From Paenibacillus glycanilyticus (GTDB taxonomy: Bacteria > Bacillota > Bacilli > Paenibacillales > Paenibacillaceae): 64,000 bases of DNA. Numbering within the stretch: the first letter of the stretch is position 1; every line of letters starts with the position of its first letter. Location of the stretch: the NCBI RefSeq assembly GCF_023715145.1, contig NZ_JAMBNP010000010.1:124001-188000 (forward strand), in the 5' to 3' direction. The position numbers were made by a program, and so were the translations under genes. The notes under the pieces are model-generated. The model saw only the letters and a list, made by a program, of their open reading frames with translations. It was not told the DNA's origin and searched no databases. Shown piece after piece: positions 1 through 7,176 of the stretch.

Positions 1-1
1 C

Positions 2-940
2 CATGCGTTTGTGCTCGGGTATACCAATCTGGCGCAGGATCGCGCGGAGCTGGACCGGATTATTAGCGAGGAAGATACTGCGGTGTTCGATCAGACCGTC
101 AGAAAGATATTAGAGCAGAAGGCTTCGCAATCGATGGAGATTCGCTTCCGGCATCAAGACGGGCGTCTGATCCCCTTTGATTCCCTATGTAAGCCAGTGG
201 AGGGGAGAAAAGGCCGGATTGAGCATATCGTCATAATCAGCCGGGATATCTCCGAGCGCAAGAAAGCGGAGGAGTTTCTTTTGCAGTCCGAGAAGCTGTC
301 CGTTGTTGGGGAATTGGCGGCTGGCGTAGCGCATGAGATCCGTAATCCGCTTACGACCATCAAAGGCTTTCTCCAATTATATAAGCTGGAGAATCCCTCC
401 ATAAAATACGGCGATTTGCTCCAGGACGAGCTGGACCGGATCGAACTCATTACAAGCGAGCTTCTCTCGATGGCCAAGCCGCAGGCTGCTCTGTATACCT
501 TGGCGAACGTCAAAGACGTGATTGAGCAGACGCTCGAGTTTTTGACGCCGCAGGCGTTATTAAGCAATATTGAATTCAATCGCGAATACCAGGGCGAATA
601 TTTTCCGGTTATGTGCGTGAAGAATCAATTAAAGCAGGTCTTTCTTAATCTATTCAAGAACGCAATCGAGTCCATGCCAAACGGCGGAAAGATTCGCATT
701 GGCCTTCAAACGGACACCAACGGGGAATGCCTCATAACGATTCAAGATCAAGGCTGCGGCATCCCGGAGGAGCATCTTCACCGGTTGGGACAGCCCTTCT
801 ATAGCTTGAAGGAGAAGGGGACGGGGCTTGGTCTCATGATCAGTCACAAGATCATTAAACAGTATCATGGCCGCATCGCTTATCATAGCAAGGTCAGCGA
901 AGGTACGCGGATTGAAATCAGGCTGCCGATCCACGGATGA
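2..940 (+). CDS. PAS-domain sensor histidine kinase (5' truncated by window edge)
   Basis: The reading frame is open through the left edge, so the true start lies outside the window; an in-frame GTG at 11 is internal to the PAS fold. The visible part begins in the C-terminal half of a PAS domain (ending near the RDISERKKAEE linker). It continues with a HisKA domain whose phospho-accepting His lies in AHEIRNPL. The HATPase domain follows, with an N box (NLFKNAIESMPNGG), a G1 box (DQGCGIPEEH) and a G2 box (GTGLGL). This is the layout of KinA/KinE-type sporulation or stress kinases. No response regulator lies in view, so the partner is unknown and a phosphorelay role is only an inference. A small lipoprotein gene starts 38 bp downstream and may be co-transcribed. 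Confidence 0.93.
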   Translation, partial: HAFVLGYTNLAQDRAELDRIISEEDTAVFDQTVRKILEQKASQSMEIRFRHQDGRLIPFDSLCKPVEGRKGRIEHIVIISRDISERKKAEEFLLQSEKLSVVGELAAGVAHEIRNPLTTIKGFLQLYKLENPSIKYGDLLQDELDRIELITSELLSMAKPQAALYTLANVKDVIEQTLEFLTPQALLSNIEFNREYQGEYFPVMCVKNQLKQVFLNLFKNAIESMPNGGKIRIGLQTDTNGECLITIQDQGCGIPEEHLHRLGQPFYSLKEKGTGLGLMISHKIIKQYHGRIAYHSKVSEGTRIEIRLPIHG

Positions 941-978
941 GGCACGCAAGCAGGGGTTTGTGAAAGAAGGAGAATTGT

Positions 979-1365
979 ATGGGGAAAATGTACGCAGCTC
1001 TCATTGTATTAGTTGCAGCGGGTTTGATTGGCTGCAGCCAATCGGATAAATCCTTCGAGCACGCAATCGACGAAAAGCTTAACGATATTGTTCATCCAAA
1101 GGATATGAAAGTATCGCTATCCTCGAATCCATACGACTACATTAAGGGCGAGGACAGCAATAAGGATTATAAATACATTGTTGAGCAGGGGGAAAAGTCT
1201 TTAAATTATATGCTCGGCGAATTTGCAGATGGCAATAATGACGGCTTGAGAGAATATATTATGGCAATGGCCTGTGCCGAAATTTTGCAGGAGGATCCCG
1301 CCTCTAAAGATTGGTCTTCCGGCAGGGGCTGGTACAACCATTACAAATCGGCAGAAAATCCATAA
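979..1365 (+). CDS. small predicted lipoprotein of unknown function
   Basis: The 128-residue product begins with a lipoprotein signal peptide: a short charged start, a hydrophobic stretch and a lipobox LIGC with the lipidated Cys at about residue 19. The mature part is acidic and hydrophilic, without a recognisable catalytic motif. An AAGGAG ribosome site precedes the ATG at a normal distance. It follows the sensor kinase gene closely on the same strand. I do not recognise the family; an extracytoplasmic accessory or sensing role is possible but unsupported. Confidence 0.8.
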   Translation: MGKMYAALIVLVAAGLIGCSQSDKSFEHAIDEKLNDIVHPKDMKVSLSSNPYDYIKGEDSNKDYKYIVEQGEKSLNYMLGEFADGNNDGLREYIMAMACAEILQEDPASKDWSSGRGWYNHYKSAENP

Positions 1366-1502
1366 TGGATGATTTTTTTATCCCGGAACAGCATAAATGA
1401 CGAACAAACTGGGTACTTAGTGAAGCAGGACTTCTTAAGCTGCGCGGTTTGTTTTTGTTTAAAGATGCCATACTGAACGAATAGTAAACTTAGGGATAAA
1501 AC

Positions 1503-1656
1503 ATGCTTACGAAGTAAGAATTGCAACCAAACCCGCGTTGCAATTCTTTAGGTCCATGCTTACGAAGTAAGAATTGCAGCGAAAAGCACCCTGCAATTCT
1601 TTAGGTCTATGCTTACGAAGTAAGAATTGCAACCAAACCCGCGTTGCAATTCTTTT
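1503..1656 (+). repeat. three tandem 53-bp hairpin repeats
   Basis: Three head-to-tail copies (1503-1555, 1556-1608, 1609-1656, the last merging into a ribosome site) each carry two inverted repeats. One is a small CTTAC-GAA-GTAAG hairpin. The other is a long stem, AGAATTGCAA paired with TTGCAATTCT across an 11-base loop. In the middle copy the innermost stem pair changes from A-T to G-C on both arms and the loop differs, so pairing is conserved while sequence is not. The array ends directly in the AAGGAG site of the flavoprotein gene at 1672, so it forms that gene's leader. Function is unknown. Confidence 0.9.
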
Positions 1657-1671
1657 AAGGAGAGATGAGCG

Positions 1672-2580
1672 ATGAAGCTGTATGATTGCGCAATTATCGG
1701 AGGCGGTCCGGCCGGTCTTAACGCGGCTCTTGTCCTCGGAAGGGCAAGACGAAGCGTGGTGCTCTTTGACGATAACAAGCCAAGGAACGCCGTAACGCAT
1801 GAGTCGCATGGTTTTATTACAAGAGACGGCGTGAAGCCGGAAGAATTCAGGCGCCTGGCGCATACAGATATAAGCAAGTACCCTTCTGTCCAGGTTGTTC
1901 GGACAAAGGTTGTTGATATGGTGAGGCGGAATCATGCCCTGTTCCTTGTTCAGGCGAGCAATGGGGAAATCTATCAGGCGCGCACGATTATTCTGGCGGT
2001 TGGACTCAAGGAGAAGCTTCCTGCTATAACGGGGGTCTCCGACTATTACGGCACTTCCTTGTTTAGCTGCCCTTATTGCGACGGATGGGAGCTGAGGGAT
2101 CAGCCGCTCGCGGTCATCTCGGAGAATGAATCCCATCGCTTCTCGATGACGTCCATGGTCTACAACTGGAGCAAGGATCTGATCATCTGCACCAATGGCG
2201 TGGGTACGTTCGAGCGGCAGCAGCGGGCAAAGCTTCTTAGCCGGGGAGTGCGGATCTTCGAGCAGCCGATTGCTTCCCTGAAGGGGAAAAATGGCCGTTT
2301 GCAAAAAATCGTCTTTGCGGACGGAATGGAAGTAGCGCGTACGGGAGGTTTTGTAACGTCAAACTGGTATCTCGCGATCCGTTTTGCAGAGAAGCTAGGC
2401 TGCCGATTGAATGAAAGCGGAGGTCTCGCAATTGATGATTATGGCAAAACAACGGTGGAGCATGTCTATTCAGCCGGTGATGCGGCCACTATATCGCCCG
2501 CCCAGCTTATCGTTGCGGCTGCCGGCGGAAGCAAAGCGGCGATGAGCGTGAATACGGCACTGAGCCATATGGATTTCTAG
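1672..2580 (+). CDS. thioredoxin-reductase-like FAD oxidoreductase with CPYC redox motif
   Basis: The 302-residue protein has an N-terminal FAD-binding GGGPAGL motif (residues 10-16), a redox-active CPYCDG disulfide at Cys133/Cys136, and the C-terminal FAD motif around VYSAGDAA. The overall order is that of the low-molecular-weight thioredoxin reductase family. After CPYCDGWELRD, where NADPH-dependent members carry a GxGxxA dinucleotide motif, this protein reads PLAVISENESHR and the motif is missing. That feature and the CPYC-GWE context resemble HlmI/DepH/GliT-type dithiol oxidases or ferredoxin-linked reductases more than true TrxB. Substrate and electron donor are therefore open. The ATG is preceded by AAGGAG and by the triple 53-bp repeat. 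Confidence 0.87.
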   Translation: MKLYDCAIIGGGPAGLNAALVLGRARRSVVLFDDNKPRNAVTHESHGFITRDGVKPEEFRRLAHTDISKYPSVQVVRTKVVDMVRRNHALFLVQASNGEIYQARTIILAVGLKEKLPAITGVSDYYGTSLFSCPYCDGWELRDQPLAVISENESHRFSMTSMVYNWSKDLIICTNGVGTFERQQRAKLLSRGVRIFEQPIASLKGKNGRLQKIVFADGMEVARTGGFVTSNWYLAIRFAEKLGCRLNESGGLAIDDYGKTTVEHVYSAGDAATISPAQLIVAAAGGSKAAMSVNTALSHMDF

Positions 2581-2650
2581 GCTGTGTTATATTAATGTTA
2601 GATTAATTTACATAAAGTAGTTGAACCCTCCTTCCTTACCTGCTAAAATT

Positions 2651-2679
2651 TTGATAAATTACTAGCTGATTGATAGATT
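2651..2679 (+). promoter_or_regulatory. predicted sigma-A promoter of the amino-acid ABC operon
   Basis: TTGATA (2651-2656) and TAGATT (2674-2679) are separated by exactly 17 bp and lie about 55 bp upstream of the binding-protein start. The match is good but based on sequence alone. Confidence 0.5.
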
Positions 2680-2732
2680 GCACGAGCAGCTCAATTTGTG
2701 CTAGGCCAATATTGAGAAGGGTGGAATGGAAC

Positions 2733-3554
2733 ATGGGGAAGCGATTATCGGTACTGCTGGCGGCAGGAATTCTTGTCATGACGATGTCAGCTTGCGGCGC
2801 GAACAAGGAAAGCAGCAACGGTAACGGAGGCAGCGCAGAAGCGGATAAGGTGTACAAGTTCGCGACGGACGCGGCTTATGCGCCAATGGAGTTCATGGAC
2901 AAGGACAAAATCACGGGCTTCGATGTGGATTTTCTGAAGGCAGTTATGGATGAAGCGGGACTGAAGTATTCGATCACGAACACGGGCTGGGACCCGATGC
3001 TGACGGAGGTGGCGTCCGGCAAAACCTATGACGCAGGCATCTCAAGCGTGTCGATCACACCTGAGAGGGAGGAATCCTATGACTTCTCCATCCCTTATTT
3101 TGAATCTACCAATATGATTATGGTGAAGGAAGACAGCCCGATCGCAAGCGCGGCGGATCTGAAAGACAAGAAGGTAGCCGTGCAGATCTCAACGACGGCA
3201 GAGACGCTGATGGCCGGCATTATGGGCAACGACAACGGTAATCTGAAGCGGTTCGACAGCAATGCGGTAGCGATGCTGGAGCTCGATTCGGGCGGGGTAG
3301 ACGCGGTGGTAGCCGACATCGCGATCGTCCGCGAATATATGAAGAACAATCCGGAGCGCAAGCTGAAGGGCGTATTGGATCAAGCGAGCTTTGGCTCGGA
3401 GTACTACGGCATTCTGCTGCCAAGCGGCAGCGAACTGAAGGCGAAGCTGGACCCGGTGATCAAGAAGCTGCTGGAGGACGGCACGTATACGGAGGTTTAC
3501 AAAAAATGGTTCGGCGAAGAGCCGAACGTCGACAATGTGCTAAACGCAAAGTAA
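2733..3554 (+). CDS. amino-acid ABC transporter substrate-binding lipoprotein
   Basis: This is a 273-residue family-3 solute-binding protein (GlnH/ArtP/HisJ type) that would capture a polar amino acid outside the membrane and deliver it to the permease encoded next. The ATG at 2733 is chosen because it follows a GAGAAGG ribosome site and gives a clean lipoprotein signal ending MSACG (Cys at residue 21); an upstream in-frame ATG at 2670 would add a non-signal extension. Family signatures include FATDAAYAPMEFMD near the mature start and the ITPEREESYDFSIPY segment. Gene order is binding protein, permease, ATPase. Specificity cannot be read from the sequence; glutamine, arginine or cystine are all possible. 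Confidence 0.92.
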   Translation: MGKRLSVLLAAGILVMTMSACGANKESSNGNGGSAEADKVYKFATDAAYAPMEFMDKDKITGFDVDFLKAVMDEAGLKYSITNTGWDPMLTEVASGKTYDAGISSVSITPEREESYDFSIPYFESTNMIMVKEDSPIASAADLKDKKVAVQISTTAETLMAGIMGNDNGNLKRFDSNAVAMLELDSGGVDAVVADIAIVREYMKNNPERKLKGVLDQASFGSEYYGILLPSGSELKAKLDPVIKKLLEDGTYTEVYKKWFGEEPNVDNVLNAK

Positions 3555-3562
3555 GCTAGCTC

Positions 3563-3598
3563 AAGGCATGCGTGAGGGATATCTGTTACGCATGCCTT
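3563..3598 (+). terminator. intercistronic hairpin between binding protein and permease genes
   Basis: An 11-bp perfect stem (AAGGCATGCGT with ACGCATGCCTT) has a 14-base loop and only a short T tract. In ABC operons such hairpins often act as partial terminators or 3'-end stabilisers that raise binding-protein mRNA over permease mRNA; that role is inferred here. Confidence 0.65.
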
Positions 3599-3623
3599 TT
3601 ACATACTTGGGGAGGACGAGCGC

Positions 3624-4280
3624 ATGCATTTTCGATTCGATATTATTGTCGACTATTTACCGCTTCTGCTCAAAGGCGCTGCGCTGACGATTGGCATCTC
3701 CGCGCTGGCGATTGTTCTAGGCTCGATCCTGGGGCTTGTTGTCAGCTTCGGCAAAATGTCATCCAGATGGTATTTCAGCTGGCCGACAAGCGGTTATATT
3801 CATTTTTTTCGCGGGACTCCGTTATATGTGCAAATCTTGATCGTGCATTTCGGGCTTGTACCTGCCTTCATAGGACATACCGATGCCATTGTTGCGGCGA
3901 TTACGGCGCTTATGCTTAACTCGGCAGCCTATACGGCGGAGATTTACCGGGCAGGCATCCAGTCGGTCGACAAGGGGCAGACGGAAGCGGCACAATCGCT
4001 TGGCATGACGGGGACGCAGACGATGCGGTTCATCATCCTTCCGCAGGCGGTGAAGCGGATGATTCCGGCTTTCGGCAATGAATTTGTTGTTCTCATCAAG
4101 GATTCCTCGCTTGTTGCCTTAATCGCCGCACCGGAGCTGATGTACTGGAGCAACGTCATGCGCGGTCAATATTTGCGTGTATGGGAGCCTTATCTGGCGG
4201 CCGCCTTTATTTATTTGATTCTCACCTACTCGCTTAGCAAGCTGCTGGGCTGGATGGAGAAGAAAGGGGTGGCGGGATGA
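3624..4280 (+). CDS. amino-acid ABC transporter permease
   Basis: The 218-residue protein has about five hydrophobic segments typical of the HisM/GlnP family. It contains the FRGTPLYVQI segment and the cytoplasmic EAA-type loop (TEAAQSLGMTGTQTMRFIILPQA) that docks to the ATPase. A GGGAGGA ribosome site precedes the ATG. Its last codons overlap the ATPase start by four bases (ATGA), indicating translational coupling. It would form the membrane channel of the transporter with the flanking genes, probably as a homodimer because no second permease is present. Confidence 0.93.
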   Translation: MHFRFDIIVDYLPLLLKGAALTIGISALAIVLGSILGLVVSFGKMSSRWYFSWPTSGYIHFFRGTPLYVQILIVHFGLVPAFIGHTDAIVAAITALMLNSAAYTAEIYRAGIQSVDKGQTEAAQSLGMTGTQTMRFIILPQAVKRMIPAFGNEFVVLIKDSSLVALIAAPELMYWSNVMRGQYLRVWEPYLAAAFIYLILTYSLSKLLGWMEKKGVAG

Positions 4281-5014
4281 CGGCGGGACCTATTATTGAG
4301 GTAAAAGAGGTTCACAAATCTTTTGGCGCCAATACGGTCTTGAAGGATGTGTCTGTACAGGTGGCGCCAGGGGAAGTTGTTGTTATTATCGGGCCGTCCG
4401 GCTCGGGCAAATCAACGCTGCTCCGCTGCCTGAACGGACTGGAGAAGCCGGAGAGCGGACAGATCCGGATTGAGGATCGTTCCTTGCTGGACGCAGGGGC
4501 CGCCATTACCGATATCCGTTCGCGGATGGGGATGGTGTTCCAGCAATTTAATCTGTTCCCTCATCTGAGCGTACTCCGCAATATTACGCTAGCTCCGATC
4601 CAGGTTCGCAAGCTGGATTCGGCCAAGGCCGAGAAGCTTGCGATGTCGCTGCTTGGCAAGGTTGGTCTTAAAGAGAAGGCGGAGCACTATCCGGCCTCCT
4701 TGTCCGGCGGCCAGGCGCAGCGGGTTGCGATTGCGCGGGCGCTGGCGATGGAGCCGCGCATCATGCTGTTCGACGAGCCGACATCGGCGCTGGATCCGGA
4801 GATGGTTGGCGAGGTGCTGGCCGTTATGAAGGAGCTGGCGGCAGAAGGGATGACGATGGTCATCGTGACGCATGAGATGGGCTTCGCCCGCGAGGTCGGA
4901 CATCGCGTGTTGTTTATGGAGCAGGGCATGCTTGTGGAGGAAGGAACTCCGCAGCAGCTGTTTGACGAGCCGCAGCAGGAGCGGACGAGAGCTTTTTTAT
5001 CCAAGGTATTGTAA
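4277..5014 (+). CDS. amino-acid ABC transporter ATP-binding protein
   Basis: This 245-residue ATPase of the GlnQ/HisP/ArtM family powers the transporter encoded by the two preceding genes. It has a complete set of nucleotide-binding motifs: Walker A GPSGSGKST, Q-loop in VFQQFNLFPH, signature LSGGQAQR, Walker B IMLFDEPTSALD and the switch His in VTHEM. Length and motifs are normal for the family. The start overlaps the permease stop, so the three genes form one operon. Confidence 0.95.
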   Translation: MTAGPIIEVKEVHKSFGANTVLKDVSVQVAPGEVVVIIGPSGSGKSTLLRCLNGLEKPESGQIRIEDRSLLDAGAAITDIRSRMGMVFQQFNLFPHLSVLRNITLAPIQVRKLDSAKAEKLAMSLLGKVGLKEKAEHYPASLSGGQAQRVAIARALAMEPRIMLFDEPTSALDPEMVGEVLAVMKELAAEGMTMVIVTHEMGFAREVGHRVLFMEQGMLVEEGTPQQLFDEPQQERTRAFLSKVL

Positions 5015-5088
5015 CGGAAGGCTGTCGGAGCGCATAAGGTGAAATCTCCGCGGATACCCTACTAATGGCAAAGGAGGGGATTCGAACG

Positions 5089-5220
5089 ATGGAATCGACT
5101 AGCGAATTTGTGGCAAAGGTTCATGCCACGCAAGCCAAGCAGAAGAAGAACCAGGTCCGCTATGGCAAAGGCAAGGCATCGCAGAAGCTGCAAAACGTGC
5201 AGCACACCAACAATCCATAG
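5089..5220 (+). CDS. small basic protein of 43 residues, function unknown
   Basis: A 43-codon frame starts with ATG 10 bases after a strong AAAGGAGGGG site (5070-5079) and ends with TAG. The product is hydrophilic and rich in Lys, Gln and Asn (MESTSEF...QKKNQ...NVQHTNNP), with no Cys or membrane segment. The composition and an EF-x5-ATQ stretch faintly recall gamma-type small acid-soluble spore proteins, but the match is weak and I do not assign it. It stands alone between the amino-acid ABC operon and the CDF gene. The ribosome site is the main reason to believe it is real. Confidence 0.6.
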   Translation: MESTSEFVAKVHATQAKQKKNQVRYGKGKASQKLQNVQHTNNP

Positions 5221-5306
5221 TCATTAGATCCGTTCCGCCCGATGATCGGTCACATCCCGAGACCGGGCGGATTGTGCGAATGGGGAAGGAATAGCTTATC
5301 CATGGA

Positions 5307-5364
5307 TTGACAAAAGAATACGGTTACGGCATCATAAACATATGAATAGTTGTTCATATATGTA
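5307..5364 (+). promoter_or_regulatory. promoter with ArsR/SmtB-type (CzrA-like) operator upstream of the CDF gene
   Basis: A perfect TTGACA (5307-5312) lies 17 bp from CATCAT (5330-5335). Immediately downstream at 5341-5360 is an imperfect palindrome of ATATGAA, six central bases and TTCATAT, the arrangement bound by metal-sensing ArsR-family repressors such as CzrA. The operator overlaps the expected transcription start, so zinc-type derepression of the exporter is a reasonable inference. Confidence 0.65.
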
Positions 5365-5384
5365 CAAAGAGAGGTGCCTGTCTT

Positions 5385-6410
5385 ATGAGTCATGAACATC
5401 ATCATCAAGAAGGAAAGCATCAGCATGCCGATGGGGAGCATTCGCCTAGCTGCAGCGCCGGCCATCACCATGGCCACAGCCATGGGCAAGGGAATCATGG
5501 TCATGACCATGGGCATCACGGGCATCATCATCATTTTGATATGTCAGGCAACAAGACTGGATTATTTATCGCCTTAATTATTACGGCGGGCATTATGGTA
5601 TTGGAGTTTGTCGGGGGACTCGTGACGAACAGCCTTGCGCTGTTATCCGATTCGGGGCATATGCTGAGCGATGTCAGCGCTTTGGTGCTCAGCCTTGTGG
5701 CGGTCTGGTTCGCGGCGCGTCCGGCTTCGGCGGTGCGTACGTACGGTTTTCACCGGTTTGAAATACTGGCGGCTTTATTTAACGGTGTTACTCTTGTTGT
5801 CATCTCCGTCTTTATCATTTGGGAAGCGATCGGGCGGTTGTTTGATCCGCCATCGGTGGCGAGCGGCTCGATGATGGTGATTGCGGCGATAGGGCTGCTC
5901 GCAAACCTCGCGAGTGCATGGGCGCTCTTGCGCAAAGGGGATGTTCATAACAACCTGAACGTTCGCAGTGCTTACCTGCATGTGCTGGGCGATGCGCTTG
6001 GTTCGGTGGGGGCGGTGCTGGCGGGGCTTCTAATCTACCTGTTCGACTGGAATATAGCCGATCCGATTATATCCATTGTTGTTGCGGTGCTTATCGTGAA
6101 GAGTGCCTGGGGCGTGCTGAAGCATACCGTCCATATTCTGATGGAGGGGACCCCGGTTAACGTGGATGAGCAGGAGGTAAGGGCAGCGCTTGGCGAGCTG
6201 AAAGGCGTCGTTGACGTGCATGACCTGCATATTTGGACGATCACCTCCGGCCTGGACTCCTTGAGCTGCCATCTGCAAGTTGCGGACGGTACGGACTGCC
6301 AGAAGGTGCTGCAGACTGCCATTGCGCTCGTCGAGGAGCGCTTCGGCATCCGTCACTCTACGATTCAGGTAGAGAGCTCGAGCATCCGGCATATGGAGCT
6401 TCAGGTGTAG
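5385..6410 (+). CDS. cation diffusion facilitator (CzcD/ZitB-like zinc exporter)
   Basis: The 341-residue protein begins with a roughly 50-residue stretch extremely rich in His (HHH, HGHSHG, HDHGHHGHHHH), then six membrane segments and a cytoplasmic C-terminal domain, the CDF layout. The metal-site motifs are SDSGHMLSD in helix 2 and HVLGDALGS in helix 5, the HxxxD pattern of Zn-transporting members. It should export Zn(II), possibly Cd or Co, by proton antiport. The His-rich tail probably buffers metal at the entrance. An ArsR-type operator lies in its promoter, but no regulator gene is nearby. Confidence 0.93.
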   Translation: MSHEHHHQEGKHQHADGEHSPSCSAGHHHGHSHGQGNHGHDHGHHGHHHHFDMSGNKTGLFIALIITAGIMVLEFVGGLVTNSLALLSDSGHMLSDVSALVLSLVAVWFAARPASAVRTYGFHRFEILAALFNGVTLVVISVFIIWEAIGRLFDPPSVASGSMMVIAAIGLLANLASAWALLRKGDVHNNLNVRSAYLHVLGDALGSVGAVLAGLLIYLFDWNIADPIISIVVAVLIVKSAWGVLKHTVHILMEGTPVNVDEQEVRAALGELKGVVDVHDLHIWTITSGLDSLSCHLQVADGTDCQKVLQTAIALVEERFGIRHSTIQVESSSIRHMELQV

Positions 6411-6425
6411 CTGGAGGAGAACTCA

Positions 6426-6463
6426 AAAAGAAGCTTCCCCTTCGCTCAGGGGAAGCTTCTTTT
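6426..6463. terminator. bidirectional intrinsic terminator
   Basis: A 15-bp perfect stem (AAAAGAAGCTTCCCC pairing with its complement) has an eight-base loop, with A and T tracts at its two ends. It sits between the convergent CDF gene and the YvbH-like gene and can serve both. Confidence 0.9.
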
Positions 6464-6469
6464 CTAGTA

Positions 6470-7084
6470 TTACAGGTTAATGTACCGTTCGAAGATGGGG
6501 CCGAAATCTTTCACTTTATATTGCTTTTGAGCGCCTTCGAGCCAAGCGAACGCGGATTTGTTCAGCTTGTCGAACGTATCGGCAACATCGTAGTCGCCTT
6601 TATGGGCATGGCTTAACGTAGAGGACGCGAGCTCCAGGCTTTGGCGGGCAAAGCTGAGGCTGATGTCATTCTCATGGTTAATTTCCGCGATTTTGATAAG
6701 GGATTTGTATAAGTCCTTCACTTGCTCGATATGCTTCTTGTTCACGTCAATCGTGAACGGAACCGAACCGATTACGAATTTGATCTCGACGTCCAGGTCG
6801 ACCGTACCTGCTGTTTCCAGCGCGACGTTGCTGATCTTGTTCGTTGCGTAGGAGTAACGGTGCAGCATCCGCTTCTTGCTGACAGCGCTGGTGCCGTCGA
6901 GATGAATGAGCGCGAAGTTCGTGAAGCAGTACTCATCGGTTTTTGACTTGATCAAAAAATATATTTTTTCCCCGTCTTCATGCATCACATAATCGTCAGA
7001 ATCTACCTTGTCGTAATTCTCCGGGCGGATAACCGCTCCAATATCGCTTAGGCCGAGTATGTCGGCAGCTACTTTTCCGAACAA
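6470..7084 (-). CDS. PH-domain protein of the YvbH family
   Basis: The 204-residue product closely resembles Bacillus YvbH: an N-terminal bacterial PH-like domain (VDSDDYVMHEDGEKIYFLIKSKTDEYCFTN) and a C-terminal helical oligomerisation region ending VKDFGPIFERYI. The physiological role is not established. I choose the TTG at 7084 because the GGAGAGG site lies 10 bases upstream and the resulting MFGKVAADILGLSD start matches how the family begins. The ATG at 7093 would sit one base from the ribosome site, and an ATG at 7123 lies further upstream. The protein has no signal peptide or membrane span. A strong terminator follows. Confidence 0.85.
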   Translation of the reverse strand: MFGKVAADILGLSDIGAVIRPENYDKVDSDDYVMHEDGEKIYFLIKSKTDEYCFTNFALIHLDGTSAVSKKRMLHRYSYATNKISNVALETAGTVDLDVEIKFVIGSVPFTIDVNKKHIEQVKDLYKSLIKIAEINHENDISLSFARQSLELASSTLSHAHKGDYDVADTFDKLNKSAFAWLEGAQKQYKVKDFGPIFERYINL

Positions 7085-7176
7085 TCTTACCATTCCTCTC
7101 CATGAATATAATGAATGAATCACTCTACCATTATATATGCGAGATGGGGGAATATTCTAGTTTCTCCTGACCTAGA

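Noticed and set aside
5234..5270. Terminator after the small basic protein
   Set aside because: CCGCCCG/CGGGCGG could pair, but the loop is long and no T tract follows; left unannotated.
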